NCBI GenBank assembly: GCA_949987565.1
Contig: OX465105.1
Span: forward strand, 1,178,001 to 1,242,000
DNA: 64,000 nt
Reading direction: 5' to 3'
Origin: Luidia sarsii
Taxonomy: Eukaryota; Echinodermata; Asteroidea; Paxillosida; Luidiidae
Shown here one piece after another: positions 26,397 to 40,389 of the stretch. The notes beneath the pieces are model-generated. The model saw nothing but the letters and a program-made list of their open reading frames with translations. It had not been told where the DNA came from and ran no database searches. Positions within the stretch are counted from its first letter, which is position 1, and each line of letters starts with the position of its first letter. The position numbers and the translations under genes were made by a program.

Positions 26397-29300
26397 TAGG
26401 ATAACCTCTTCAATCAGGAGGGAGCTCGTCTTTGTTGAGAAGAGCATAGAACAGTCTGCGGAGAGTAGCGGAAAGATAAAGTACACTTTGCAAGTCAAGT
26501 GATGTATTTGTGAAGTAACGTTAAACGTGTAGGGACAACCATTGCGCTATGTATCCTGCACCGAGAAGATGAAATGATTCTACAAGTTCATCGTCCACCT
26601 GTATGTTATAGGTGGGATTGGCCATTCAGTCAGATCTGTTCGGTTTCAAGATACGCGAAGACAGGGGTGAAAAGATTGTGCAAGATCACCGCCCGCCTGT
26701 ATTCTAGTCAAAGGGTCTCACTGAATATTCAAAGTTAGGTGGTCATTCTCTCAGACCTGTTCGGTCAAAAGATACGCAAGGACAAGAGTCAAACTATGCT
26801 ACAAGAAAAAATTATTCTACAAGTTCATCGTCCGCCTCTACCCTTGTCATAATATCTTCCCTGTATGTTCTAGGGGAATTGGCCATTCAGTCAGATCTAT
26901 TCGGTTTCAAGATACGCGAAGACAAGGGTGAAAAAATTGTGCAAGAGCACCGCCCGCCTGTATTCTAGTCAACGGGTCTCACTGAATATTCAAAGTTAGG
27001 TGGTCATCCTGTCAGACCTGTTCGGTCAAAAGATACGCAAGGACGAAGGTAAAATTATTCTACAAGAGAACAGTCCGTCTCTATCATAGTCAACGGGTCT
27101 CGCTGAATATTCAAAGGTTAGCTGGTCATCCTCTCAGACCTGTGCGGTCAAAAGATACGCAAGGACAAGAGTAAAATGATTCTACAAGTGCACCGTGCGT
27201 GTCTATTTAAGTGAACAGGTCTCGCTAGATACTCAAAAGTTAGGTGGTCATCCTCTCAGACCTGTTCGGTCTTAAGATACGCAGCGATACGCGTCACAGC
27301 GTCTGGTGAATATGGGGCGATTTGTTTAGATTTGCACCTGTATAGGCATTTGCATGGTAGCGTGGTGTGAATATGGGGCGACTTACTTAAGTTTACTTTT
27401 GCGTAAGTATTTCTGAAGTAACGCCATACAGTAGGTCGAAACAAAAATGAATTTGGAATAAGCCGTCGAACATTGTTAAAATGACTGAAAGCGCACATGT
27501 TTAAATTATTTTATCATCACGCAAAGGAAACTAACCTTTATGACTGAGGAAGTGTGTGTGTTCATGTACTTTTAATGGTCGACGGCAGAGAGAGACCGAG
27601 TAGAAACAAGTCAAGCAAGAGGGTTTGCAAATTAATATTTCATTAAATATGATGCTGGCGAATATTAAAAATTGCCCTAGGAAGAGGTCTAGGGTTCCTA
27701 TAACGACAAGTGTTAAAGTTACTGAGTTTGGAGAACATTTCTTTTGATGGTTTTCCACGGAAAGGCAACGACCCTTCATCTGTCTGAGTGTCAACTGTGT
27801 ATTCATACGAGCGGACGTTGATTCGCAGATATTTGATCTGATGGGCAGAGATATATTCCTTGCGTGTTCATATCGTATTACATTTTAGGATTTCATCCTT
27901 GAAACTTGGCTTGAAAGTAGCCCCAGGATTCCTCGAATGGCCTGAGTCAAAACATCTGAATTCGGAGTCAATTTCTATTCAAACATTTTCAGGAGAAGGG
28001 AGCGACCCTACCTGTTTCTCTGAGCTGCCATTGTCCAGTCGCTGGCATTATGGTCGACGGCAGAGAGTAACTGAGTAGGAAGATGGGGTTTGCAAATTAA
28101 TATTTAAGTAAATATAATGCTGACAAGATTCAAATTTGCCCTAGGAAGAGGTCTAGGGTTCCTTTAACGACAAGTGTTAAAGTTACTGAGTTTGGAGAAC
28201 ATTTCTTTTGATTGTTTTCCAAGGAAAGGCAACGACGCTTCATCTGTCTGAGTGTCAACTGTGTATTCATACGAGCGGACGTTGATTTGCAGATTTTGGA
28301 GGTGATGGGCAGAGACTTATTCCTTGCGTGTTCATATCGTATTACATTTTAGGTTTTGATTCTTGAAACTTGACTTGAAAGTAGCCCTAGGATTCCTCGA
28401 ATGGCCTGAGTCAAAACATCTGAATTCGGGGTCAATTTCTATTCAAACATTTTCAGGAGAAGGGAGCGACCCTACCTGTTTCTCTGAGCTGCCATTGTCC
28501 AGTCGCTGGCATTATGGTCGACGGCAGAGAGTAACTGAGTAGGAAGATAGGGTTTGCAAATTAATATTTCATTAAATATGATGCTGACAAGATTCAAATT
28601 TGCCCTAAGAAGAGTTCTAGGGTTCCTCTAACTACAAGTGTTAAAGTTACTGAGTTTGGAGAACATTTCTTTTGATGGTTTTCCACGGAAAGGCAACGAC
28701 CCTTCATCCGTCTGAGTGTCAACTGTGTATTCATACGAGCGGACGTTGATTCGCAGATTTTGCAGGTGATGGGCAGAGATATATTCTTTGCGTGTTCATA
28801 TCCTTTTACATTTTAGGTTTTGATTGTTGAAACTTGGCTTGAAAGTAGCCCTAGGATTCCTCCAGTGGCCTGAGTCAAAACATCTGAATTCGGAGTCAAT
28901 TTCTATTCAAACAATTTCAGGAGAAGGGAGCGACCCTACCTGTTTCTCTGAGCTGCCATTGTCCAGTCGCTGGCATAATGGTCGACGGCAGAGAGTGACT
29001 GAGCAGAAAGATACGGTTTGAAATTTAATATCTCATTAACTAAGATGCTGACGACATTCAAATTTGTCCTAGGAAGAGGACTAGGGTTCTTCTAACAACA
29101 GGTGTCAAAGTTACTGAGTTTGGAGAACATTTCTTTTGATGGTTTTCCACGGAAAGGAAACGACCCTTCATCTGTCTGAGTGTCAACTGTGTATTCATAC
29201 GAGCGGACGTTGATTTGCAGATTTTGGAGATGATGGGCAGAGATATATTCTTTGCGTGTTCATATCGTATTACATTTTATGTTTTCATCCTTGAAACTTG

Positions 29301-31211
29301 GCTTGAAAGTAGCCCTAGGATTCCTCGAATGGCCCGAGTCAAAATATCTGAATTTGGAGTCAATTTCTATTCAAACATTTTCAGGAGAAGGGAGCGACCC
29401 TACCAGTTTCTCTGAGCTGCCATTGCCTAGTCGCTGGCATAATGGTCGACGGCAGAGAGTGACTGAGTCGAAAAAGAGGGTTTGCAAATTAATATTTCAT
29501 TAAATATGATGCTGACGACATTCAAATTTACCCTAGGAAAAGGCCTAGGGTTCCTCTAACGACAAGTGTTAAAGTTACTGAGTTTGGAGAACATTTCCTT
29601 TGATGGTTTTCCACGGAAAGGCAACGACCCTTCATCTGTCTGAGTGTCAACTGTGTATTCATACGAGCGGACGTTGATTTGCAGATTTTGGAGATGATGG
29701 GCAGAGATATATTCCTTGCGTGTTCATATCGTATTACATTTTAGGTTTTCATCCTTGAAACTTGGCTTGAAAGTAGCCCTAGGATTCCTCGAATGGCCTG
29801 AGTCAAAACATCTGAATTCGGAGTCAATTTCTATTCAAACATTTTCAGGAGAAGGGAGCGACCCTACCTGTTTCTATGAGCTGCCATTGTCCAGTCGCTG
29901 GCATTATGGTCGACGGCAGAGAGTGACTGAGCAGAAAGATACGGTTTGAAATTTAATATCTCATTAACTAATATGCTGACGACATTCAAATTTGTCCTAG
30001 GAAGAGGACTAGGGTTCTTCTAACAACAGGTGTCAAAGTTACTTAGTTTGGAGAACATTTCTTTTGATGGTTTTCCACGGAAAGGCAACGACCCTTCATT
30101 CGTCTGAGTATCAACTGTGTATTCATACGAGCGGAAGTTGATTCGCAGATTTTGCAGGTGATGGGCAGAGATATATTCTTTGCGTGTTCATATCTTTTTC
30201 CATTTTAGGTTTTGATTGTTGAAACTTGGCTTGAAAGTAGCCCTAGGATTCCTCCAGTGGCCTGAGTCAAAACATCTGAATTCGGAGTCAATTTCTATTC
30301 AAACATTTTCAGGAGAAGGGAGCGACACTACCTGTTTCTCTGAGCTGCCATTGTCCAGTCGCTGGCATTATGGTCGACGGCAGAGAGTAACTGAGTAGGA
30401 ATATAGGGTTTGCAAATTAATATTTCATTAAATATGATGCTGACGAGATTCAAATTTGCCCTAAGAAGAGGTCTAGAATTCCTCTAACGACAAGTGTTAA
30501 AGTTACTGAGTTCGTATAACAATTCTTTTGATGGTTTTCCACGGAAAGGCAACGACCCTTCATCCGTCTGAGTGTCAACTGTGTATTCATACGAGCGGAC
30601 GTTGATTCGCAGATTTTGCAGGTGATGGGCAGAGATATATTCCTTGCGTGTTCATATCGTTTTACATTTTAGGTTTTGATTCTTGAAACTTGGCTTGAAA
30701 GTAGCCCTAGGATTCCTCGAATGGCCCGAGTCAAAATATCTGAATTCGGAGTCAATTTCTATTCAAACATTTTCAGAAGAAGGGAGCGACCCTACCTGTT
30801 TCTCTGAGCTGCCATTGTCCAGTCGCTGGCATTATGGTCGACGGCAGAGAGTGACTGAGCAGAAAGATACGGTTTGAAATTTAATATCTCATTAACTAAG
30901 ATGCTGACGACATTCAAATTCGTCCTAGGAAGAGAACTAGGGTTCTTCTAACAACAGGTGTCAAAGTTACTTAGTTTGGAGAACATTTCTTTTGATGGTT
31001 TTCCACGGAAAGGCAACGACCCTTCATTCGTCTGAGTGTCAACTGTGTATTCATACGAGCGGACGTTGATTCGCAGATTTTGCAGGTGATGGGCAGAGAT
31101 ATATTCTTTGCGTGTTCATATCTTTTTACATTTTAGGTTTTGATTGTTGAAACTTGGCTTGAAAGTAGCCCTAGGATTCCTCCAGTGGCCTGAGTCAAAA
31201 CATCTGAATTC
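24108..31211 (+). repeat. 7,104-bp tandem duplication, copy 1
   Basis: Every diagnostic variant here recurs 7,104 bp downstream, including CCGAGCCAAAATATC near 25,945 and 33,049 and CCTAGGAAAAGGCCTAGG near 29,532 and 36,636. It holds 13 repeat phases and one module. Confidence 0.85.
26397..27573 (+). repeat. Embedded module, copy 3
   Basis: It starts 5,711-5,712 bp after copy 2, which equals 10 monomer phases plus 1,072. Major subtype. It shares CATCCTGTCAGACC (near 27,005) with copy 4, where copies 1 and 2 have CATCCTCTCAGACC, which links it to the 7,104-bp duplication. Confidence 0.93.
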
Positions 31212-33500
31212 GGAGTCAATTTCTATTCAAACATTTTCAGGAGAAGGGAGCGACCCTACCAGTTTCTCTGAGCTGCCATTGCCTAGTCGCTGGCATAATG
31301 GTCGACGGCAGAGAGTGACTGAGTCGAAAAAGAGGGTTTGCAAATTAATATTTCATTAAATATGATGCTGACGACATTCAAATTTACCCTAGGAAGAGGC
31401 CTAGGGTTCCTCTAACGACAAGTGTTAAAGTTACTGAGTTTGGAGAACATTTCCTTTGATGGTTTTCCACGGAAAGGCAACGACCCTTCATCTGTCTGAG
31501 TGTCAACTGTGTATTCATACGAGCGGACGTTGATTTGCAGATTTTGGAGATGATGGGCAGAGATATATTCTTTGCGTGTTCATATCGTTTTACATTTTAG
31601 GTTTTGATTCTTGAAACTTGGCTTGAAAGTAGCCCTAGGATTCCTCGAATGGCCCGAGTCAAAATATCTGAATTCGGAGTCAATTTCTATTCAAACATTT
31701 TCAGAAGAAGGGAGCGACCCTACCTGTTTCTCTGAGCTGCCATTGTCCAGTCGCTGGCATAATGGTCGACGGCAGAGAGTGACTGAGCAGAAAGATACGG
31801 TTTGAAATTTAATATCTCATTAACTAAGATGCTGACGACATTCAAATTCGTCCTAGGAAGAGAACTAGGGTTCTTCTAACAACAGGTGTCAAAGTTACTT
31901 AGTTTGGAGAACATTTCTTTTGATGGTTTTCCACGGAAATGCAACGACCCTTCATTCGTCTGAGTGTCAACTGTGTATTCACACGAGCGGACGTTGATTC
32001 GCAGATTTTGCAGGTGATGGGCAGAGATATATTCTTTGCGTGTTCATATCTTTTTACATTTTAGGTTTTGATTGTTGAAACTTGGCTTGAAAGTAGCCCT
32101 AGGATTCCTCCAGTGGCCTGAGTCAAAACATCTGAATTCGGAGTCAATTTCTATTCAAACATTTTCAGGAGAAGGGAGCGACACTACCTGTTTCTCTGAG
32201 CTGCCATTGTCCAGTCGCTGGCATAATGGTCGACGGCAGAGAGTGACTGAGCAGAAAGATACGGTTTGAAATGTAATATCTCATTAACTAAGATGCTGAC
32301 GACATTCAAATTTGTCCTAGGAAGAGGACTAGGGTTCTTCTAACAACAGGTGTCAAAGTTACTTAGTTTGGAGAACATTTCTTTTGATGGTTTTCCACGG
32401 AAAGGCAACGACCCTTCATTCGTCTGAGTGTCAACTGTGTATTCATACGAGCGGACGTTGATTCGCAGATTTTGCAGGTGATGGGCAGAGATATATTCTT
32501 TGCGTGTTCATATCTTTTTACATTTTAGGTTTTGATTGTTGAAACTTGGCTTGAAAGTAGCCCTAGGATTCCTCCAGTGGCCTGAGTCAAAACATCTGAA
32601 TTCGGAGTCAATTTCTATTCAAACATTTTCAGGAGAAGGGAGCGACCCTACCTGTTTCTCTGAGCTGCCATTGTCCAGTCGCTGGCATAATGGTCGACGG
32701 CAGAGAGTGACTGAGCAGAAAGATAGGGTTTGGAAATTAATATCTCATTAAATATTATGCTGACGACATTCAAATTTGTCCTAGGAAGAGGCCTGGGATT
32801 CTTCTAACAGCAGGTGTTAAAGTTACTGAGTTTGGAGAACATTTCTTTTGATGGTTTTCCACGGAAAGGCAACGACCCTTCATCTGTCTGAGTGTCAACT
32901 GTGTATTTATATGAGCGGACGTTGATTCGCAGATTTTGGAGGTGATGGGCAGAGATATATTCCTTGCGTGTTTATATCGTTTTACATTTTAGGTTTTGAT
33001 TCTTGGAACTTTGCTTGAAAGTAGCCCTAGGATTCCTCGAATGGCCCGAGCCAAAATATCTGAATTTGGAGTCAATTTCTATTCAAACATTTTCAGGAGA
33101 AGGGAGCGACCCTACCAGTTTCTCTGAGCTGCCATTGCCTAGTCGCTGGCATAATGGTCGACGGCAGAGAGTGACTGAGTCGAAAAAGAGGGTTTGCAAA
33201 TTAATATTTCATTAAATATGATGCTGACGACATTCAAATTTGCCCTAAGAAGAGGTCTAGAATTCCTCTAACAACAAGTGTTAAAGTTACTGAGTTTGGA
33301 GAACATTTCTTTTGATGGTTTTCCATGGAAAGGCAACGACCCTTCATCTGTCTGAGTGTCGACTGTGTATTTATATGAGCGGACGTTGATTCGCAGATTT
33401 TGGAGGTGATGGGCAGAGATATATTTCTTGCGTGTTCATATCGTATTACATTTTAGGTTTTGATTCTTGAAACTTGGCTTGGAAGTAGCCCTAGGATTCC
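27574..33500 (+). repeat. 464-bp satellite, block 4 (12 full monomers plus two partials)
   Basis: Monomers start at 27,810 and run to 33,377. Some early monomers carry GAGACTTATTCC and CGGGGTCAATTTC (28,274-28,737). The monomer containing 31,212-31,260 is a hybrid of two classes (annotated separately). Confidence 0.96.
31074..31537 (+). repeat. Hybrid monomer at an unequal-crossover junction
   Basis: Its left part is the CTCCAGTGG / CATCTGAATTCGG class, matching the monomer 7,104 bp downstream. Its right part, from CCTACCAGTTTC at 31,255 on, is the GCCATTGCCTAGTC / TCGAAAAAGAGGG class, matching the monomer 7,104 bp upstream. The switch lies in a stretch of about 49 bp (31,212-31,260) that is identical in both classes. 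This is the signature of a single reciprocal or replication-slip exchange that created the 7,104-bp duplication. Confidence 0.85.
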
Positions 33501-36500
33501 TAGGATAACCTCTTCAATCAGGAGGGAGCTCGTCTTTGTTGAGAAGAGCATAGAACAGTCTGCGGAGAGTAGCGGAAAGATAAAGTACACTTTGCAAGTC
33601 AAGTGATGTATTTGTGAAGTAACGTTAAACGTGTAGGGACAACCATTGCGCTATGTATCCTGCACCGAGAAGATGAAATGATTCTACAAGTTCATCGTCC
33701 ACCTGTATGTTATAGGTGGGATTGGCCATTCAGTCAGATCTGTTCGGTTTCAAGATACGCGAAGACAGGGGTGAAAAGATTGTGCAAGATCACCGCCCGC
33801 CTGTATTCTAGTCAAAGGGTCTCACTGAATATTCAAAGTTAGGTGGTCATTCTCTCAGACCTGTTCGGTCAAAAGATACGCAAGGACAAGAGTCAAACTA
33901 TGCTACAAGAAAAAATTATTCTACAAGTTCATCGTCCGCCTCTACCCTTGTCATAATATCTTCCCTGTATGTTCTAGGGGAATTGGCCATTCAGTCAGAT
34001 CTATTCGGTTTCAAGATACGCGAAGACAAGGGTGAAAAAATTGTGCAAGAGCACCGCCCGCCTGTATTCTAGTCAACGGGTCTCACTGAATATTCAAAGT
34101 TAGGTGGTCATCCTGTCAGACCTGTTCGGTCAAAAGATACGCAAGGACGAAGGTAAAATTATTCTACAAGAGAACAGTCCGTCTCTATCATAGTCAACGG
34201 GTCTCGCTGAATATTCAAAGGTTAGCTGGTCATCCTCTCAGACCTGTGCGGTCAAAAGATACGCAAGGACAAGAGTAAAATGATTCTACAAGTGCACCGT
34301 GCGTGTCTATTTAAGTGAACAGGTCTCGCTAGATACTCAAAAGTTAGGTGGTCATCCTCTCAGACCTGTTCGGTCTTAAGATACGCAGCGATACGCGTCA
34401 CAGCGTCTGGTGAATATGGGGCGATTTGTTTAGATTTGCACCTGTATAGGCATTTGCATGGTAGCGTGGTGTGAATATGGGGCGACTTACTTAAGTTTAC
34501 TTTTGCGTAAGTATTTCTGAAGTAACGCCATACAGTAGGTCGAAACAAAAATGAATTTGGAATAAGCCGTCGAACATTGTTAAAATGACTGAAAGCGCAC
34601 ATGTTTAAATTATTTTATCATCACGCAAAGGAAACTAACCTTTATGACTGAGGAAGTGTGTGTGTTCATGTACTTTTAATGGTCGACGGCAGAGAGAGAC
34701 CGAGTAGAAACAAGTCAAGCAAGAGGGTTTGCAAATTAATATTTCATTAAATATGATGCTGGCGAATATTAAAAATTGCCCTAGGAAGAGGTCTAGGGTT
34801 CCTATAACGACAAGTGTTAAAGTTACTGAGTTTGGAGAACATTTCTTTTGATGGTTTTCCACGGAAAGGCAACGACCCTTCATCTGTCTGAGTGTCAACT
34901 GTGTATTCATACGAGCGGACGTTGATTCGCAGATATTTGATCTGATGGGCAGAGATATATTCCTTGCGTGTTCATATCGTATTACATTTTAGGATTTCAT
35001 CCTTGAAACTTGGCTTGAAAGTAGCCCCAGGATTCCTCGAATGGCCTGAGTCAAAACATCTGAATTCGGAGTCAATTTCTATTCAAACATTTTCAGGAGA
35101 AGGGAGCGACCCTACCTGTTTCTCTGAGCTGCCATTGTCCAGTCGCTGGCATTATGGTCGACGGCAGAGAGTAACTGAGTAGGAAGATGGGGTTTGCAAA
35201 TTAATATTTAAGTAAATATAATGCTGACAAGATTCAAATTTGCCCTAGGAAGAGGTCTAGGGTTCCTTTAACGACAAGTGTTAAAGTTACTGAGTTTGGA
35301 GAACATTTCTTTTGATTGTTTTCCAAGGAAAGGCAACGACGCTTCATCTGTCTGAGTGTCAACTGTGTATTCATACGAGCGGACGTTGATTTGCAGATTT
35401 TGGAGGTGATGGGCAGAGACTTATTCCTTGCGTGTTCATATCGTATTACATTTTAGGTTTTGATTCTTGAAACTTGACTTGAAAGTAGCCCTAGGATTCC
35501 TCGAATGGCCTGAGTCAAAACATCTGAATTCGGGGTCAATTTCTATTCAAACATTTTCAGGAGAAGGGAGCGACCCTACCTGTTTCTCTGAGCTGCCATT
35601 GTCCAGTCGCTGGCATTATGGTCGACGGCAGAGAGTAACTGAGTAGGAAGATAGGGTTTGCAAATTAATATTTCATTAAATATGATGCTGACAAGATTCA
35701 AATTTGCCCTAAGAAGAGTTCTAGGGTTCCTCTAACTACAAGTGTTAAAGTTACTGAGTTTGGAGAACATTTCTTTTGATGGTTTTCCACGGAAAGGCAA
35801 CGACCCTTCATCCGTCTGAGTGTCAACTGTGTATTCATACGAGCGGACGTTGATTCGCAGATTTTGCAGGTGATGGGCAGAGATATATTCTTTGCGTGTT
35901 CATATCCTTTTACATTTTAGGTTTTGATTGTTGAAACTTGGCTTGAAAGTAGCCCTAGGATTCCTCCAGTGGCCTGAGTCAAAACATCTGAATTCGGAGT
36001 CAATTTCTATTCAAACAATTTCAGGAGAAGGGAGCGACCCTACCTGTTTCTCTGAGCTGCCATTGTCCAGTCGCTGGCATAATGGTCGACGGCAGAGAGT
36101 GACTGAGCAGAAAGATACGGTTTGAAATTTAATATCTCATTAACTAAGATGCTGACGACATTCAAATTTGTCCTAGGAAGAGGACTAGGGTTCTTCTAAC
36201 AACAGGTGTCAAAGTTACTGAGTTTGGAGAACATTTCTTTTGATGGTTTTCCACGGAAAGGAAACGACCCTTCATCTGTCTGAGTGTCAACTGTGTATTC
36301 ATACGAGCGGACGTTGATTTGCAGATTTTGGAGATGATGGGCAGAGATATATTCTTTGCGTGTTCATATCGTATTACATTTTATGTTTTCATCCTTGAAA
36401 CTTGGCTTGAAAGTAGCCCTAGGATTCCTCGAATGGCCCGAGTCAAAATATCTGAATTTGGAGTCAATTTCTATTCAAACATTTTCAGGAGAAGGGAGCG

Positions 36501-38315
36501 ACCCTACCAGTTTCTCTGAGCTGCCATTGCCTAGTCGCTGGCATAATGGTCGACGGCAGAGAGTGACTGAGTCGAAAAAGAGGGTTTGCAAATTAATATT
36601 TCATTAAATATGATGCTGACGACATTCAAATTTACCCTAGGAAAAGGCCTAGGGTTCCTCTAACGACAAGTGTTAAAGTTACTGAGTTTGGAGAACATTT
36701 CCTTTGATGGTTTTCCACGGAAAGGCAACGACCCTTCATCTGTCTGAGTGTCAACTGTGTATTCATACGAGCGGACGTTGATTTGCAGATTTTGGAGATG
36801 ATGGGCAGAGATATATTCCTTGCGTGTTCATATCGTATTACATTTTAGGTTTTCATCCTTGAAACTTGGCTTGAAAGTAGCCCTAGGATTCCTCGAATGG
36901 CCTGAGTCAAAACATCTGAATTCGGAGTCAATTTCTATTCAAACATTTTCAGGAGAAGGGAGCGACCCTACCTGTTTCTATGAGCTGCCATTGTCCAGTC
37001 GCTGGCATTATGGTCGACGGCAGAGAGTGACTGAGCAGAAAGATACGGTTTGAAATTTAATATCTCATTAACTAATATGCTGACGACATTCAAATTTGTC
37101 CTAGGAAGAGGACTAGGGTTCTTCTAACAACAGGTGTCAAAGTTACTTAGTTTGGAGAACATTTCTTTTGATGGTTTTCCACGGAAAGGCAACGACCCTT
37201 CATTCGTCTGAGTATCAACTGTGTATTCATACGAGCGGAAGTTGATTCGCAGATTTTGCAGGTGATGGGCAGAGATATATTCTTTGCGTGTTCATATCTT
37301 TTTCCATTTTAGGTTTTGATTGTTGAAACTTGGCTTGAAAGTAGCCCTAGGATTCCTCCAGTGGCCTGAGTCAAAACATCTGAATTCGGAGTCAATTTCT
37401 ATTCAAACATTTTCAGGAGAAGGGAGCGACACTACCTGTTTCTCTGAGCTGCCATTGTCCAGTCGCTGGCATTATGGTCGACGGCAGAGAGTAACTGAGT
37501 AGGAATATAGGGTTTGCAAATTAATATTTCATTAAATATGATGCTGACGAGATTCAAATTTGCCCTAAGAAGAGGTCTAGAATTCCTCTAACGACAAGTG
37601 TTAAAGTTACTGAGTTCGTATAACAATTCTTTTGATGGTTTTCCACGGAAAGGCAACGACCCTTCATCCGTCTGAGTGTCAACTGTGTATTCATACGAGC
37701 GGACGTTGATTCGCAGATTTTGCAGGTGATGGGCAGAGATATATTCCTTGCGTGTTCATATCGTTTTACATTTTAGGTTTTGATTCTTGAAACTTGGCTT
37801 GAAAGTAGCCCTAGGATTCCTCGAATGGCCCGAGTCAAAATATCTGAATTCGGAGTCAATTTCTATTCAAACATTTTCAGAAGAAGGGAGCGACCCTACC
37901 TGTTTCTCTGAGCTGCCATTGTCCAGTCGCTGGCATTATGGTCGACGGCAGAGAGTGACTGAGCAGAAAGATACGGTTTGAAATTTAATATCTCATTAAC
38001 TAAGATGCTGACGACATTCAAATTCGTCCTAGGAAGAGAACTAGGGTTCTTCTAACAACAGGTGTCAAAGTTACTTAGTTTGGAGAACATTTCTTTTGAT
38101 GGTTTTCCACGGAAAGGCAACGACCCTTCATTCGTCTGAGTGTCAACTGTGTATTCATACGAGCGGACGTTGATTCGCAGATTTTGCAGGTGATGGGCAG
38201 AGATATATTCTTTGCGTGTTCATATCTTTTTACATTTTAGGTTTTGATTGTTGAAACTTGGCTTGAAAGTAGCCCTAGGATTCCTCCAGTGGCCTGAGTC
38301 AAAACATCTGAATTC
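31212..38315 (+). repeat. 7,104-bp tandem duplication, copy 2
   Basis: Near-exact copy of 24,108-31,211, including module copy 4. At its right end (38,315 on) the sequence keeps the unmixed monomer class (CCTACCTGTTTC), as expected for the unrecombined parent. Confidence 0.85.
33501..34677 (+). repeat. Embedded module, copy 4
   Basis: It sits 7,104 bp after copy 3 and looks identical to it by eye, including CATCCTGTCAGACC. Its entry and exit points in the monomer are unchanged. Confidence 0.93.
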
Positions 38316-39213
38316 GGAGTCAATTTCTATTCAAACATTTTCAGGAGAAGGGAGCGACCCTACCTGTTTCTCTGAGCTGCCATTGTCCAGTCGCTGGCAT
38401 AATGGTCGACGGCAGAGAGTGACTGAGCAGAAAGATAGGGTTTGGAAATTAATATCTCATTAAATATTATGCTGACGACATTCAAATTTGTCCTAGGAAG
38501 AGGCCTGGGATTCTTCTAACAGCAGGTGTTAAAGTTACTGAGTTTGGAGAACATTTCTTTTGATGGTTTTCCACGGAAAGGCAACGACCCTTCATCTGTC
38601 TGAGTGTCAACTGTGTATTTATATGAGCGGACGTTGATTCGCAGATTTTGGAGGTGATGGGCAGAGATATATTCCTTGCGTGTTTATATCGTTTTACATT
38701 TTAGGTTTTGATTCTTGGAACTTTGCTTGAAAGTAGCCCTAGGATTCCTCGAATGGCCCGAGTCAAAATATCTGAATTTGGAGTCAATTTCTATTCAAAC
38801 ATTTTCAGGAGAAGGGAGCGACCCTACCAGTTTCTCTGAGCTGCCATTGCCTAGTCGCTGGCATAATGGTCGACGGCAGAGAGTGACTGAGTCGAAAAAG
38901 AGGGTTTGCAAATTAATATTTCATTAATTATGATGCTGACGACATTCAAATTTACCCTAGGAAGAGGCCTAGGGTTCCTCTAACGACAAGTGTTAAAGTT
39001 ACTGAGTTTGGAGAACATTTCTTTTGATGGTTTTCCATGGAAAGGCAACGACCCTTCATCTGTCTGAGTGTCGACTGTGTATTTATATGAGCGGACGTTG
39101 ATTCGCAGATTTTGGAGGTGATGGGCAGAGATATATTTCTTGCGTGTTCATATCGTATTACATTTTAGGTTTTGATTCTTGAAACTTGGCTTGGAAGTAG
39201 CCCTAGGATTCCT
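34678..39213 (+). repeat. 464-bp satellite, block 5 (9 full monomers plus two partials)
   Basis: Monomers start at 34,914 and run to 39,089. Block 5 is a copy of the left part of block 4 up to about 38,315; its last monomers resemble the end of block 1 (9,282-10,333). Confidence 0.96.
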
Positions 39214-40389
39214 AGGATAACCTCTTCAATCAGGAGGGAGCTCGTCTTTGTTGAGAAGAGCATAGAACAGTCTGCGGAGAGTAGCGGAAAGATAAAGTAC
39301 ACTTTGCAAGTCAAGTGATGTATTTGTGAAGGTAACGTTAAACGTGTAGGGACAACCATTGCGCTATGTATCCTGCACCGAGAAGATGAAATGATTCTAC
39401 AAGTTCATCGTCCACCTGTATGTTATAGGTGGGATTGGCCATTCAGTCAGATCTGTTCGGTTTCAAGATACGCGAAGACAGGGGTGAAAAGATTGTGCAA
39501 GATCACCGCCCGCCTGTATTCTAGTCAAAGGGTCTCACTGAATATTTAAAGTTAGGTGGTCATCCTCTCAGACCTGTTCGGTCAAAAGATACGCAAGGAC
39601 AAGAGTCAAACTATGCTACAAGAAAAAATGATTCTACAAGTTCATCGTCCGCCTCTACCCTTGTCATAAAATCTTCCCTGTATGTTCTAGGGGAATTGGC
39701 CATTCAGTCAGATCTATTCGGTTTCAAGATACGCGAAGACAAGGGTAAAAAATTGTGCAAGAGCACCGCCCGCCTGTATTATAGTCAACGGGTCTCACCG
39801 AATATTCAAAGTTAGGTGGTCATCCTCTCAGACCTGTGCGGTCAAAAGATACGCAAGGACGAAGGTAAAATTATTCTACAAGAGAACAGTCCGTCTCTAT
39901 CCTAGTCAACGGGTCTCGCTGAATATTCAAAGGTTAGGTGGTCATCCTCTCAGACCTGTTCGGTCAAAAGATACACAAGGACAAGAGTAAAATGATTCCA
40001 CAAGTGCACCGTGCGTGTCTATTTAAGCGAACAGGTCTCGCTAGATACTCAAAAGTTAGGTGGTCATCCTCTCAGACCTGTTCGGTCTTAAGATACGCAG
40101 CGATACGCGTCACATCGTCTGGTGAATATGGGGCGATTTGTTTAGATTTGCACCTGTATAGGCATTTGCATGGTAGCGTGGTGTGAATATGGGGCGACTT
40201 ACTTAAGTTTGCTTTTGCGTAAGTATTTCTGTAGTAACGCCATAGAGTAGGTCGAAACAAAAATGAATTTGGAATAAGCCGTCGAACATTGTTAAAATGA
40301 CTGAAAGCGCACATGTTTAAATTATTTTTTCATCACGCAAAGGAAACTAACCTTTATGACTGAGGAAGTGTGTGTGTTCATGTACTTTT
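39214..40389 (+). repeat. 1,176-bp embedded module, copy 5 (minor subtype)
   Basis: The length is unchanged but it carries a distinct set of variants shared only with copy 7: GTGAAGGTAACG, AAAAAATGATTCTAC, CTGTGCGGTC in the fourth sub-repeat, TTTAAGCGAACAGG, AAGTTTGCTTTTGCG and CATAGAGTAGGTCG. Two of these (TTTGCTTTTGCG and a G or A before TAG) match the older flank copy at 57,855-57,895, so this subtype looks nearer the ancestor. Confidence 0.92.
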
